A DNA stretch of 41,118 nt from Rhizobiaceae bacterium (GCA_030065115.1 JASJDO010000011.1:1-41118); one strand, 5' to 3'; counted from the first letter of the stretch, positions 1 through 9,709 are shown. Notes: generated by a model not told the origin, from the letters alone. Numbers and translations are program-made.

Positions 1-1
1 T

Positions 2-247
2 GGAAACAATTTGTTTCGAACGGCAGCAAAATTCGACTCAGGGACTGGTTGGCCAAGTTTCTTCGAGCCGATTGAAGGTGGGGCAGTTTCTGAACACAAA
101 GACCGTTCATTCTTTATGGTTAGAACTGAAATTCGATGTGCCGATTGCGATGCACATCTCGGTCATGTATTTCCGGATGGTCCACAGCCTACTGGGTTGA
201 GGTATTGTATGAATGGGCATGCAATGAACTTTGAAGCTGACGAATAA
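2..247 (+). CDS. msrB: Methionine-R-sulfoxide reductase MsrB, C-terminal part
   Basis: The window opens inside this gene, and 81 codons plus the stop remain. MsrB reduces methionine-R-sulfoxide in proteins, using thioredoxin as the usual reductant. The family core [10 protein letters not shown] lies near the visible start. It is followed by the zinc-binding CADC pair, the HVFPDGP motif and the catalytic cysteine in RYCMNG. The first zinc CXXC pair must lie upstream of the window. The frame is open from base 2; the TTG at 11 is internal (GNNLFR), not a start. Oligopeptidase B follows 18 bp downstream on the same strand, so the two may be co-transcribed. The family call is secure; only the N-terminus is unseen. 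Confidence 0.95.
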   Translation, partial: GNNLFRTAAKFDSGTGWPSFFEPIEGGAVSEHKDRSFFMVRTEIRCADCDAHLGHVFPDGPQPTGLRYCMNGHAMNFEADE

Positions 248-265
248 GAAGTACAGTAAATCCAC

Positions 266-2353
266 ATGCAAAACAGATTTCCATCACTGGCGGGCGCGCC
301 AACCGCTGACCAGCGGTCACATCAATCCACCTTTCATGGTGTTACACTGAGCGACGATTACCACTGGCTCCGCGCTGAAAACTGGCAAGAAGCAATGCGT
401 GATCCTGAACTCTTGCCCGATGACATCAAAGCCTACCTCAATTCGGAGAACGAATATTATGAAGCGGCGATGTCAGACACAAAAGCACTTCAGGAGCTTT
501 TGGTTGCTGAAATGCGCGGTCGGATCAAGGAAGACGACAGTTCTGTTCCCGTCGAGTTTGGACCGTTCGCTTATAATTGGAAATACAAAGAGGGTGGTGA
601 ACACCCGATCAGAATTCGCACACCACGAGAAGGTGGCGCAGAAACCGTTCTTCTGGATGTAAACAAGGAAGCTGAAGGTAAAGACTACTTCGAGATTGGT
701 TATGTTGGCGAATGCCCAGAACATCAAACCCTTGCCTGGAGCCGGGATACTTCAGGAGCAGAATATTATGCTCTGGTCTTCCGAGACCTCAACTCAATGC
801 AAGATTCTACCTATGAGCTCAACGATGTGGGCTCTTGTGCATGGGGCGATGCAAAGACAATGTTTTATTCCAAAGTGGATGAAAACCATCGACCATCAAA
901 AGTGTATAGACACACTCTGGGCACAGCCCAATCCGATGATGTTTTGGTGTACGAAGAACCAGACCCCAGATTTTATTGTGGGGTTGGACGCAGTCGTTCC
1001 GGCGAATTCATCTTCATATCAGCTGGCATGAATGATCAGGATGAAGTTCGTTTCATAAAAACGAGTGAATTGACCGCAACGCCAACACTCATTCAACAGA
1101 GACAGGAAGGACTTGAATATTCCGTCGAACACCAGGGTGACCGCTTTTTAATTCTGACAAATGCTGCAGAAGCAGAAGACTTTAAAATTGTAGAGACACC
1201 TGTCAATGCGCCTTCGATGGAAAACTGGACAGACTTTCTGCCTCATAAGCAAGGCAGAATGATAGTTTCACTAGATGCCTACAAAGATTGGGTTATCTGG
1301 ATGGAACGCGAAAATGCTTTGCCACGCATTTGTTTCATCGGAGCAGATGAAAAACGCCAGGAAATATCGTTTGAGGAAGAAGCCTACGGTTTGGGCGTGT
1401 CTCCAAGCCCCGAATTCGACCGGAACATGTTCCGTTTCACTTATTCTTCTCCAACAACGCCATCTCAAACGTTTGACTATGATCTGAGCACGAAAGACCG
1501 CATCCTTCTGAAAGAAACAGAAATTCCATCAGGTCACACCAGTTCTGATTATGTAACCAGACGTATTATGGCCAAATCCCATGATGATGCAGAGGTTCCA
1601 GTCACCCTCCTCTATCACAAAGATACTGCTTTGGACGGCACCGCGCCCTGTTTGCTCTATGGATACGGTTCCTATGGCGCTTCAATGCCAGCAGGGTTTT
1701 CCGCCAATCGCCTATCGCTGGTTGATCGAGGTTTTGTTTATGCGACAGCGCACGTCCGGGGTGGTCAGGAGAAAGGCCGTGCATGGTATGAAGACGCAAA
1801 ATTTGGCAAGAAAACAAATACGTTTTTCGATTTCATTGCTGCCGGAGAAACTCTGGCCAAAGAAAATTTCACCTCCCGAGGCAATATTGTTATCCAAGGT
1901 GGATCCGCGGGCGGGCTTCTTGTTGGGGCATGCGTAAACATGGCACCCGATTTGTTTGCTGGCGCCATTGCAGATGTACCCTTTGTTGATGTCCTGAACA
2001 CAATACTGGATGACACATTGCCCCTTACGCCGGGTGAATGGTCACAATGGGGTAATCCAATCGAAAGCAAAGAAGCGTTCGACTGGATCAGAGCATACTC
2101 GCCCTATGACAATCTTGAAGAAAAAGCCTATCCGGCAATGCTAGTGACGGCCGGGGTGTCTGATCCGCGTGTCACATATTGGGAGCCGGCCAAATGGGTT
2201 GCGAAGCTCAGAACCCTTAAAACCGATGACAATGTTTTGATGTTACGAACCAATATGACTTCGGGACATTTTGGAAAATCGGGTCGTTTTGCTGCTTTGG
2301 AAGACGCCGCCCGATCGTATGCATTTGCTTTAAAGGCGACGGGAAAATCCTGA
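266..2353 (+). CDS. ptrB: Oligopeptidase B (prolyl oligopeptidase family, S9A)
   Basis: A 695-residue serine peptidase, close to the usual oligopeptidase B length of about 690. The family has an N-terminal seven-bladed propeller that admits only short peptides and a C-terminal alpha/beta-hydrolase domain, and it cuts after Lys or Arg. The nucleophile sits in GGSAGG (Ser547), the acid in SDPRV (Asp633) and the base in SGHFG (His668). The 86- and 35-residue spacings fit the family. YGSYG and HVRGGQEKG just before the catalytic domain are further family marks. No signal peptide is visible, so it should be cytoplasmic. The Shine-Dalgarno sequence before the ATG at 266 is weak. The gene ends 10 bp from the convergent cytochrome gene, with no clear terminator. 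Confidence 0.93.
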   Translation: MQNRFPSLAGAPTADQRSHQSTFHGVTLSDDYHWLRAENWQEAMRDPELLPDDIKAYLNSENEYYEAAMSDTKALQELLVAEMRGRIKEDDSSVPVEFGPFAYNWKYKEGGEHPIRIRTPREGGAETVLLDVNKEAEGKDYFEIGYVGECPEHQTLAWSRDTSGAEYYALVFRDLNSMQDSTYELNDVGSCAWGDAKTMFYSKVDENHRPSKVYRHTLGTAQSDDVLVYEEPDPRFYCGVGRSRSGEFIFISAGMNDQDEVRFIKTSELTATPTLIQQRQEGLEYSVEHQGDRFLILTNAAEAEDFKIVETPVNAPSMENWTDFLPHKQGRMIVSLDAYKDWVIWMERENALPRICFIGADEKRQEISFEEEAYGLGVSPSPEFDRNMFRFTYSSPTTPSQTFDYDLSTKDRILLKETEIPSGHTSSDYVTRRIMAKSHDDAEVPVTLLYHKDTALDGTAPCLLYGYGSYGASMPAGFSANRLSLVDRGFVYATAHVRGGQEKGRAWYEDAKFGKKTNTFFDFIAAGETLAKENFTSRGNIVIQGGSAGGLLVGACVNMAPDLFAGAIADVPFVDVLNTILDDTLPLTPGEWSQWGNPIESKEAFDWIRAYSPYDNLEEKAYPAMLVTAGVSDPRVTYWEPAKWVAKLRTLKTDDNVLMLRTNMTSGHFGKSGRFAALEDAARSYAFALKATGKS

Positions 2354-2363
2354 ACTTAACATC

Positions 2364-3287
2364 TTATTTGCTGCTGATCGGCGGTATTGATTTCAAATAG
2401 GCAGCAACAGCTTCGCGATCTTCCTTTGGAAGTTTTGCAAAGTTTTGCTGCACAGAAGTCATGCTCCCGCCGACTGAATCAAAATCCGGTGTAAACCCAC
2501 TCTCCAGATAGTATGCAATATCGGCGTCCGACCAACTTCCGATGCCGTTCTCATCGGGTGTGATATTGGGAATCTTTCCCAGACCTTCCGGTGCAGGGCC
2601 GCCCGCCAGCCAACTACCAGTTTCTAACCCGCCCAGAACATTTCGTGGCGTGTGACATTCGCCACAATGGCCCAATACTTCGACCAGGTAACGCCCACGG
2701 ACCAAGCTTGAATTAGAATCGTCAACTTCAACAGCCCATTTATGATTGGAGAATAATCGTTTCCAAATACCCAATGACCGTCGCCAACTAAAAAATATGC
2801 CAAGCTCATGCGGCTCGTTTTCACGTGCAACAGGCTGAAGTGTCATCAGGTAACTGTACAGAGCAGACACATCTTCCAACTGCATTTTGCGATATGAATT
2901 GTAGGGAAATGACGGATAGTAATGTGCGCCATCTGGCGACACACCATGCAGCATGGCGACTGCGAATTCTTCCAAACTCCACTCGCCAATTCCGTTTTTT
3001 TTGTCCGGAGAGATATTGGGCGTCACGAACGTTCCGAAGGGAGTATCCAAACGATGTCCACCACCCAAGAGGAGCTTGTCATCGCCGGATGCACCTTTCT
3101 TCGCATGACAGGAGGCGCATCCACCAGCCCAGAAAATGCGCTCACCTTTTGTCAAATCCGGTTCAGCATCGGTTAGTTCTGACAGTCCAACCCCGCTTTC
3201 GAGAGGCAGTCGTGGTTCGCTCAACCACCAGAACACTCCTAACCCAAGAACAACGGCTGCCAAGAACCACTTCATCAGCCGCTTCAT
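2364..3287 (-). CDS. Membrane-anchored dihaem cytochrome c
   Basis: A 307-residue c-type cytochrome with two haem-binding motifs, CASCH (residues 57-61) and CGECH (208-212). Each is followed by a domain with the TPNISPD-type stretch seen in cytochrome subunits of alcohol and aldehyde dehydrogenases. Residues 1-5 are basic and 7-21 are hydrophobic with no obvious cleavage site, so a periplasmic protein with an uncleaved anchor is likely. The ATG at 3287 is chosen because the reading frame upstream of it runs back into the cytochrome c' gene and lacks a signal sequence. It starts 11 bp after the cytochrome c' stop, which implies one operon. No dehydrogenase partner lies nearby, so the electron donor is unknown. 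Confidence 0.88.
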   Translation of the reverse strand: MKRLMKWFLAAVVLGLGVFWWLSEPRLPLESGVGLSELTDAEPDLTKGERIFWAGGCASCHAKKGASGDDKLLLGGGHRLDTPFGTFVTPNISPDKKNGIGEWSLEEFAVAMLHGVSPDGAHYYPSFPYNSYRKMQLEDVSALYSYLMTLQPVARENEPHELGIFFSWRRSLGIWKRLFSNHKWAVEVDDSNSSLVRGRYLVEVLGHCGECHTPRNVLGGLETGSWLAGGPAPEGLGKIPNITPDENGIGSWSDADIAYYLESGFTPDFDSVGGSMTSVQQNFAKLPKEDREAVAAYLKSIPPISSK

Positions 3288-3298
3288 TTGCTCGAATC

Positions 3299-3751
3299 CT
3301 AGTTTTTCTTGATGCGGTAGTCTGTGTGACACGCCTTGCAATTTTGAGCTACTGATCCAAAGGAAGCCTTGAGAGCATTCAGATCAGCCGGTACTCCCGA
3401 TTGAATCGCGGCACCTAGATCCTCACCAAATTTTTTGCCTGCTGCTTCAAAACCGGCACGGTCATCCCAAATTTTTGGAGATGCTGTGGTTTCTCCTCCG
3501 GTTTTTGAATCTTCTGGAAACAGCTCGCCAAAACCGGTTCCGGCATTGCCCATGGCAACATAAGCAGCGAGAGCGGCTTGACCATCAAATGCTGTTTCAC
3601 CTTTTACCATTTTGCCGATGATACCTGTTTGCTTGCCAACTTCTTTCATCTTTGCCTTTCGGTCTTCAATTGGACCCGCAAACGCAATGGCTGTTCCAAA
3701 TGACAGTAAAAGTGCTGTCGCTGTCATACCTGATTTCAAACTTGTTTTCAT
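3299..3751 (-). CDS. Cytochrome c' / c-556 family protein
   Basis: A 150-residue periplasmic cytochrome. Residues 1-24 form a Sec signal peptide with likely cleavage after AFA. The single haem motif CKACH (138-142) sits at the C-terminus, as in four-helix-bundle cytochromes c', where the fifth haem ligand is the His of this motif. The ATG at 3751 has GGAGA upstream and gives a proper signal peptide; the longer frame to 3802 does not. It is the first gene of a two-gene operon with the dihaem cytochrome c, so the two may exchange electrons. Cytochromes c' are linked to nitric oxide binding, c-556 to electron transfer; the sequence does not decide between them. Confidence 0.88.
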   Translation of the reverse strand: MKTSLKSGMTATALLLSFGTAIAFAGPIEDRKAKMKEVGKQTGIIGKMVKGETAFDGQAALAAYVAMGNAGTGFGELFPEDSKTGGETTASPKIWDDRAGFEAAGKKFGEDLGAAIQSGVPADLNALKASFGSVAQNCKACHTDYRIKKN

Positions 3752-3826
3752 GAGATATTCTCCAAACCTGCTAATACCCTTGAGGGTAGTACATTGCGAC
3801 ATTCTGTCCAGTAAACTTTACGCAAT

Positions 3827-3851
3827 AAAAAACCCCGAGCTAAGCCGGGGT
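3827..3851 (-). terminator. Rho-independent terminator downstream of sodB
   Basis: Read on the minus strand, ACCCCG pairs with CGGGGT (3846-3851 with 3832-3837). An inner GC/GC pair closes a short loop, and a run of Ts follows. It lies 29 bp past the superoxide dismutase stop and separates it from the cytochrome c' operon. Confidence 0.85.
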
Positions 3852-3879
3852 ATAGATGATGCTGAAAATCGATCAGTGA

Positions 3880-4482
3880 TTACGCGGTCGCTGCTTCGTA
3901 AAGCTCCGCCACATAGTCCCAATTGATCAGATTATCGACAAATGCCTCCAGGTATTTCGGACGGGCATTACGATAGTCGATATAGTATGAGTGTTCCCAA
4001 ACATCGCACCCCAATACTGGTGACGCATCATGGGTGAGAGGGTTGTCGCCATTTGCAGTTTTCATGACTTCTAGTTTACCGTCTTTCACGGCCAACCAGC
4101 ACCAACCTGAACCAAATTGCGTTGCACCTGCTGCCATGAAATCGGCCTTGAACTTCTCATAGCCTCCCAGGTCACTATCGATTGCAGACTGAAGCGCGCC
4201 GGGAAGTGACGTACCCCCGCCGTTTGGCTTCATCCAATTCCAGAAATGAATGTGGTTGTAATGCTGTCCTGCCTGATTGAGCAGTGCCGGATCATTGGCG
4301 CCAGCATGACGAACAATATCTTCCAGCGCCTTGCCTTCCCACTCAGTGCCTGCAAGCATTTCATTGCCTTTTGAAACATACGCCATGTGATGCTTGTCGT
4401 GATGGAATTCCAGTGTTTCGGCTGACATGTAAGGGGCCAGCGCATCATATGCGTATGGGAGATCAGGAAGTTCAAAAGCCAT
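3880..4482 (-). CDS. sodB: Superoxide dismutase, Fe/Mn family (probably Fe type)
   Basis: A 200-residue enzyme that converts superoxide to oxygen and hydrogen peroxide. The metal ligands are visible: His27 in EFHHDKHH, a His in the NQAGQHYNHIHFW segment, and the Asp and His of DVWEHSYYIDY near residues 160-165. FGSGWCWL is the usual core motif. No signal peptide is present, so it should be cytoplasmic. The glutamine in NQAGQ fits the iron type, but Fe, Mn and cambialistic forms are not safely separated by eye. It is a single-gene unit: a terminator follows it, and the haloacid dehalogenase gene is divergent 105 bp upstream. Confidence 0.95.
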   Translation of the reverse strand: MAFELPDLPYAYDALAPYMSAETLEFHHDKHHMAYVSKGNEMLAGTEWEGKALEDIVRHAGANDPALLNQAGQHYNHIHFWNWMKPNGGGTSLPGALQSAIDSDLGGYEKFKADFMAAGATQFGSGWCWLAVKDGKLEVMKTANGDNPLTHDASPVLGCDVWEHSYYIDYRNARPKYLEAFVDNLINWDYVAELYEAATA

Positions 4483-4587
4483 GGGTCTACTCCAAAAAAG
4501 AAAAATAATTCTGCCTCTAATTAGGGCTTTATGCGCCGTTTGCCAATGGCTAGTGTGGTGTTCTCAAACAAAAATGGAAAACTGACC

Positions 4588-5241
4588 ATGTCCGCAAAAG
4601 CCTATGTATTCGATGCCTATGGAACCTTGTTTGACGTGCATTCTGCTGTTTCACGTCACTCAGATCTTGTGGGTGAAAATCCAGCGCGAGTTTCAGAAAT
4701 TTGGCGCAATAAGCAACTTGAATATACTTGGACGCGGAGTGGCATGGACCGCTATGTCGACTTCTGGTCATTGACCGAACAGGCCCTGGATTTCGCACTA
4801 TCAATTGTTCCCGGCAGCAATTCCGATTGCAAAAAGATTTTGCTCGACGCCTACATGACACTTGATTGCTACCCGGAAGTGCCATCCGTCTTGAAAAAAC
4901 TGAAGGAAAGCGGCGCAAAGACAGCGATTTTATCCAACGGCTCCCCAGATATGCTGTCGGCCGCCGTAAATTCTGCAGGGTTGGCCGATTTGCTCGATCA
5001 CCAATTCTCAGTCGATGAGATTGGTGTGTTTAAAACTGATCCTTCCACTTATGCGATGGTGACAGATGAATACGGTTTTCAACCCGCTGAAATCGCGTTT
5101 CAATCTTCCAATCGCTGGGACGTCGCTGGTGCAGTTGCATTTGGCTTTAAATGCAACTGGATCAACAGGACAGGTCAACCAGATGAGTATCTGGATTTAG
5201 GGCCGAAAAGAACACTCAACGATCTAAATGGGCTTTTTTGA
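4588..5241 (+). CDS. Haloacid dehalogenase type II (L-2-haloacid dehalogenase)
   Basis: A 217-residue HAD-superfamily enzyme matching the L-2-haloacid dehalogenase subgroup, which hydrolyses L-2-haloalkanoates to D-2-hydroxyacids. Visible active-site positions are Asp9 in FDAYGTLFDV (nucleophile), Arg40 in WRNKQLEYTW (halide cradle), Ser116-Asn117 in SNGSP, Lys149, and Ser174/Asn175/Asp178 in SSNRWD, followed by the CNWINRTG stretch typical of this subgroup. The lysine is followed by Thr-Asp rather than the common Pro-Asp. The ATG at 4588 is preferred over one at 4531, because motif I normally lies within ten residues of the N-terminus. The gene is divergent from sodB and has no haloacid permease beside it. 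Confidence 0.87.
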   Translation: MSAKAYVFDAYGTLFDVHSAVSRHSDLVGENPARVSEIWRNKQLEYTWTRSGMDRYVDFWSLTEQALDFALSIVPGSNSDCKKILLDAYMTLDCYPEVPSVLKKLKESGAKTAILSNGSPDMLSAAVNSAGLADLLDHQFSVDEIGVFKTDPSTYAMVTDEYGFQPAEIAFQSSNRWDVAGAVAFGFKCNWINRTGQPDEYLDLGPKRTLNDLNGLF

Positions 5242-5352
5242 GACTTTTTGATGCCTTAGGCAAAGATATCGAGGGCTCGTTAACCAAGCTGATTTATCGA
5301 TTTTTAGTTAGAATTTGCTAGTTTTCCGCCTTAGTAAGCGGACAATGTAGCT

Positions 5353-6603
5353 ATGTTTAGGCGTTTTTTCAGAGATAAAGGCGGAAATGTTGCTCTTAGC
5401 ACAGCGGTGATGGCGCTCCCAATTCTAACGGGTGCCGGAATCGCTGTGGACTATACTTTGCTTACACGAGCAGAATCTGCCCTACAAAGCGCTGCTGACA
5501 GCGCCGCTTTAGCGAGTGCGAAAGAACTGACATTGAGCAATGCCAATGATGCATCCATCAAGCAAATCTCCAGTAGTTATGTCACCGCAAATCTTCGCAC
5601 TACACTAAATGTGGATGGTGTAAACAATGCACTGAATGTCGATACAACTATCGAACAAAGCAAATCCGGAATTACAGTCGAGCTTGAATATAACTGGAGA
5701 CCGTTTCTCCTTCATCATATTAGCAACAACGTTCTTCCTATCAGGGTCAGCGCCACTGCCAATCTTGCTGGAACACGGAAGATCTGCATGATTGGGTTGG
5801 AAGAACAAAAAAACAAGACCATTCATCTGACCAAACGGGCCAAACTTGAGGCTCAAGAATGTGGAGTCTATGCCAATTCCATAGACAAACAGGCGATCCG
5901 GGTAGATGATGATGCAAGTATTATTTCCGGCATCACCTGCTCTGCTGGGGGTGTAAAAAGCGCAAAACAAGCCTCTTTTGCACCGCAGCCAGTCACAGAT
6001 TGTCCAACAGTCGCCGATCCACTTTTAAGCAGACAACCACCGCCTGTTGGTGGGTGTGATTATTCCAAGTTTGAAGTTAAAAGCGGGTTTCACACCCTTT
6101 ATCCCGGAACGTATTGCGACGGATTAAAAGTAAGAGGCACCGCAGAAGTGACCCTGCGCCCTGGAATCTACGTTATCAACGGCAGCAAACTTGAGGTAAC
6201 AGACAACGCAATCTTCAAAGGGAGCAATGTGGGCTTTTACCTTGCGGGCGACAAAGCAAAACTTCTCTTTAAAAAGAAAACAACGATTGATTTGACTGCA
6301 CCCAAATCAGGTCCCATGGCAGGTATGCTCATCTTTGAAGATCGGGCAGCGTCGAAGGTAGAGAAACACCAAATCACCAGCGATAACGCGCGAGTTCTTT
6401 TGGGGACAATATATTTGCCTAATGGCACCCTGAAGATCGACTCTGAAGGACCAATTGCAGACCAAGCTGCGTATACGGCCATCATCGCTCGAGCAATCGA
6501 ATTGGCTGAAGGACCCACCCTGTATTTGAATTCTGACTATGATGCGACGGACGTACCCGTACCGGAGGGTTTGGTTGGTACTGAAGTATATCTGGCTAAG
6601 TAA
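5353..6603 (+). CDS. TadE/TadG-like pseudopilin-type protein with C-terminal repeat-rich domain
   Basis: A 416-residue protein whose first 55 residues match the TadE/G-like N-terminus: a short basic, glycine-containing head, a hydrophobic helix at about 13-35, then QSAADSAALASAKEL. Such proteins are anchored in the inner membrane and act with Flp-pilus (Tad) machinery. No von Willebrand A domain is seen. Instead residues 230-400 are beta-rich and repetitive (RPGIYVING, GSNVGFYLAGD, LLGTIYLPNG), suggesting a beta-solenoid. No tad assembly genes lie within the window, so it is a solitary member. The Shine-Dalgarno sequence is weak. It is convergent with the HerA-like gene, 16 bp away. Confidence 0.75.
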   Translation: MFRRFFRDKGGNVALSTAVMALPILTGAGIAVDYTLLTRAESALQSAADSAALASAKELTLSNANDASIKQISSSYVTANLRTTLNVDGVNNALNVDTTIEQSKSGITVELEYNWRPFLLHHISNNVLPIRVSATANLAGTRKICMIGLEEQKNKTIHLTKRAKLEAQECGVYANSIDKQAIRVDDDASIISGITCSAGGVKSAKQASFAPQPVTDCPTVADPLLSRQPPPVGGCDYSKFEVKSGFHTLYPGTYCDGLKVRGTAEVTLRPGIYVINGSKLEVTDNAIFKGSNVGFYLAGDKAKLLFKKKTTIDLTAPKSGPMAGMLIFEDRAASKVEKHQITSDNARVLLGTIYLPNGTLKIDSEGPIADQAAYTAIIARAIELAEGPTLYLNSDYDATDVPVPEGLVGTEVYLAK

Positions 6604-6619
6604 AAGTCAGCCCACGTCG

Positions 6620-8212
6620 TTAGAAGCCCTTTTTCAAACTCCCCAGAATGCCGCGGACCAACGCTCGACCAAGCCCGCTTGCAAGGGAACGGGTTAAAGA
6701 CTTCACAGCTGCTTCCGTCACGCTCTGGCGACCCCGCGAACCTCTTTTACGCCTCGAACTCGACTTCCTACGTGAGCGTTTCGATGGGCGATCATCGCGA
6801 TCAAAATCCGGCAATTGGAAGCCGGAACGGGATCTTCCCTTTGTTCGACCTCGAGTTTCGCGTTCTTCATCCTCGCGTTCGCGTTGTTCTTCCTCGCGTT
6901 TGGCAGCTTTTTCTGCAGCCTTTTTCAACATCTCATAGGCTGATTCACGATCAATGGTCTTGTTGTACTGCTCACCGACCGGGCTCATGTTGATTACATC
7001 CTGCCGCTCTTTTTTGGTGAGGGGACCGAGTCGTGAAGCAGGCGGGCGAATGAGAGTGCGCTGCACGATTGAAGGCACGCCTTTTTTCATCAATGTCGAA
7101 ACCAGCGCCTCACCAACGCCCATTTCCATGATGACATCCTTTGCAGAAAATTCAGGATTGGGTCGGAACGTATCAGCAGCCACACGAACCGCTTTCTGCT
7201 CTTTTGGTGTAAACGCACGCAAGGCATGTTGGACGCGGTTACCCAACTGAGAGAGTACGCTATCGGGAATATCGACCGGGTTTTGAGTGACAAAATAAAC
7301 CCCAACGCCTTTTGATCGGATCAGTTTTACGACCTGCTCGACTTTCTCGACCAATACCTTCGGCGCTTCGTCAAACAGCAAATGCGCCTCATCAAAGAAG
7401 AAGACCAATTTCGGGCGATCCATGTCGCCAACTTCCGGCAATTCTTCAAACAGCTCGGAGAGCAACCAAAGCAGGAAGGTTGCGTATAGCCTGGGCGATT
7501 GCATAAGCTTGTCTGCCGCAAGGATGCTGACTGCGCCACGACCATCGCGTGTTGTGCGCATGATATCCATGATTTGCAAAGCAGGCTCGGCGAAGAAGCC
7601 TTCTCCACCCTGCTGCTCCAATACCAACAATTGCCTTTGAATTGCACCGATGGACGGCTTGGAAACATAGCCATAAGTTGATGTGAGTTCTTTTGAACGT
7701 TCACCCATCGAAATCAGCAGTGCCCGCAAATCTTTAAGGTCCAGCAGAAGCATGCCCTCATCATCTGCAAGCTTGAAGGCAACATTCAGCACACCTTCCT
7801 GGGTCTCATTTAGATCAAGCAGACGAGCGAGAAGCAAAGGTCCCATTTCAGAAATTGTCGTGCGAACCTGATGTCCCTGCTGACCGAACAGATCCCAGAA
7901 AATGACCGGAAATTCCTGGAACTGATAATCCTCAAGACCAATGGTTTCGGCTCTCTTTGCAAGAAAATCCTTGGCTTCGCCTTTTGCAGCCAAACCCGAC
8001 AAGTCACCTTTTACATCGGCGCAAAACACTGGAACACCAGCGTTGGAGAACCCTTCCGTCAGTATCTGAAGTGAAACCGTTTTACCCGTACCGGTTGCTC
8101 CGGTAATCAGGCCATGCCGGTTGGCGAGTTTCAGATTCAGATATTCAGCCTTGTTGTTGCTGTCATCATTCTTCCGGCTGGTTCCAAGATAGATTGCATC
8201 GTCTTTCAGCAT
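6620..8212 (-). CDS. HerA-like / YjgR-type ATPase (DUF853)
   Basis: A 530-residue P-loop ATPase of the HerA-FtsK superfamily. Walker A is GATGTGKT (38-45), Walker B is in [12 protein letters not shown] (about 275-290), and [16 protein letters not shown] matches the C-terminal HerA-like domain. The biochemical role of YjgR-type proteins is unknown; relatives pump DNA. Residues about 425-505 form a charged, low-complexity Arg/Ser/Glu-rich tail, first acidic-basic and then strongly basic ([15 protein letters not shown]), which could bind nucleic acid. The ATG at 8212 has AAGGGAA upstream. It is a monocistronic gene, divergent from the Tat-exported protein. No NurA nuclease partner is nearby, unlike archaeal HerA. 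Confidence 0.85.
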   Translation of the reverse strand: MLKDDAIYLGTSRKNDDSNNKAEYLNLKLANRHGLITGATGTGKTVSLQILTEGFSNAGVPVFCADVKGDLSGLAAKGEAKDFLAKRAETIGLEDYQFQEFPVIFWDLFGQQGHQVRTTISEMGPLLLARLLDLNETQEGVLNVAFKLADDEGMLLLDLKDLRALLISMGERSKELTSTYGYVSKPSIGAIQRQLLVLEQQGGEGFFAEPALQIMDIMRTTRDGRGAVSILAADKLMQSPRLYATFLLWLLSELFEELPEVGDMDRPKLVFFFDEAHLLFDEAPKVLVEKVEQVVKLIRSKGVGVYFVTQNPVDIPDSVLSQLGNRVQHALRAFTPKEQKAVRVAADTFRPNPEFSAKDVIMEMGVGEALVSTLMKKGVPSIVQRTLIRPPASRLGPLTKKERQDVINMSPVGEQYNKTIDRESAYEMLKKAAEKAAKREEEQREREDEERETRGRTKGRSRSGFQLPDFDRDDRPSKRSRRKSSSRRKRGSRGRQSVTEAAVKSLTRSLASGLGRALVRGILGSLKKGF

Positions 8213-8336
8213 AAACAGGTTCCCTTACGGCGTTTTGTTATTTCTTTCATATTGCCAACCGGATGCGAGCGCAAAGGATGATTTGGCCAAAATGGCATGA
8301 AAACTGCTTATTTGTGTAAAACAGGAGTGCTTCAAC

Positions 8337-9686
8337 ATGATCAGTCGCCGCAAATTTGTCTCCGGTCTCGGCGCAATCGCAGCGATATCAACCACTTCGC
8401 CAGCTCTTGGATTCACCGGAGGATGGCGGGCCTTTGAACACGGCGTCCGACCAGGCGCAGCAGAAGATCAAGGTTTGAAGCTTCAAAAACTGCTTGAGAA
8501 AGCTTCTCTTGAAAACCAGCCGGTTTTTCTTGAACCGGGACAATACATTGTCTCCAACCTGACCCTGCCACGCAACACACGTCTCTACGGTGTGAAGGGT
8601 GCAACAACCCTTCAGTTCCTGGGCGGAGATCATTTTCTATATGCTGAAAACAGCGAGGTCGTTGATCTTCGAGGACTTACATTTGACGGGCGCCTGCGTC
8701 CGGTGAAGGAGTATGCTGATGGCAATGTCCGGATTTCGAACGCAAAATCAGTCACCATTGAGCATTGTCACTTAACCAATGCTTCGGCCTATGGATTGAT
8801 CATTGATAGATCGGAAGGAATAGTCAGCTCAAACCAGGTAGAAAATGCGCTGGGTTTTGGCGGAATTATGTCGATGGCCAACACCGGACTGACGATATCT
8901 CACAATACGGTTCAGGATTGTGCGAACGCTGGCATTCTTGCCTATCGCTGGGAACGGGGTGAAGACAACACCATTATTGCCAACAATCGTGTCCGCCGTA
9001 TTGCTTCCATAAAGGGAGGAACCGGACAGCACGGAAACGGGATCAATTCCTACCAGTGTGACGGAATCATGATCACCGACAATCATATCTCAGATTGTGC
9101 ATTTTCAACTGTCCGGTCTAATTCCTGCAGCAATATCCAGATTACCAACAATACCTGTCTTCGCGCTGGCGAAACGTCGATTTATTCCGAGTTCGCGTTT
9201 CAGGGTGCAAACATCACGGGTAATATAGTTGATGGTGCCGCCCGCGGCATCTCGATTGCGAACCTCGATCATGGCGGGCGTTTAAGCATTTGCGCGAATA
9301 ATCTGGTTCGCAACATTCATGAGTCAGTCCCTTATGCGGATGACCAGCATATTTTCGGGATTGGCATCCTGGCAGAAGCAGATATTGCGATTACCGGCAA
9401 TGTGGTTGAGAACACCAAACGTTTTGGAATGTTGCTCGGTTGGGGACCTTATCTTCAGAATGTGGTCGCCAGTAATAATGTGGTTCGAAAGACCAAAACC
9501 GGCTTCTACGTCAGCGTTGTTGAAGGTATTGGAACAGCATCAATCACCGACAATGTGATTTCTGAAACCAGCCGTGGCGGTGTAATTGGACATCGCTGGC
9601 AAGAAGCTGTGACAAACGATCTCAGCCAGTCCAACAATAAAGATTATCCAACGCTTCAGATTCAGAGAAACAAGCTGGACAGCTGA
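8337..9686 (+). CDS. Tat-exported beta-helix repeat protein (TIGR03808-like)
   Basis: A 449-residue protein opening with a twin-arginine signal: SRRKFV at residues 3-8, a hydrophobic stretch to about residue 22, and an A-L-G-F exit region. It should therefore cross the inner membrane folded. The rest is a run of right-handed parallel beta-helix coils with recurrent N-T-I / I-x-N-N motifs (for example ISHNTV, IIANNRV, ITDNHIS, ITNNTC, ITGNIV, ITGNVVE, ITDNVISE). The best match I recall is the Tat-translocated repeat family TIGR03808, widespread in Rhizobiales and of unknown function. A pectate-lyase-like or sugar-modifying role is possible. The alpha/beta-hydrolase gene follows closely on the same strand. 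Confidence 0.82.
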   Translation: MISRRKFVSGLGAIAAISTTSPALGFTGGWRAFEHGVRPGAAEDQGLKLQKLLEKASLENQPVFLEPGQYIVSNLTLPRNTRLYGVKGATTLQFLGGDHFLYAENSEVVDLRGLTFDGRLRPVKEYADGNVRISNAKSVTIEHCHLTNASAYGLIIDRSEGIVSSNQVENALGFGGIMSMANTGLTISHNTVQDCANAGILAYRWERGEDNTIIANNRVRRIASIKGGTGQHGNGINSYQCDGIMITDNHISDCAFSTVRSNSCSNIQITNNTCLRAGETSIYSEFAFQGANITGNIVDGAARGISIANLDHGGRLSICANNLVRNIHESVPYADDQHIFGIGILAEADIAITGNVVENTKRFGMLLGWGPYLQNVVASNNVVRKTKTGFYVSVVEGIGTASITDNVISETSRGGVIGHRWQEAVTNDLSQSNNKDYPTLQIQRNKLDS

Positions 9687-9709
9687 TCAATCGCAAGTAA
9701 TCTGTGAAT

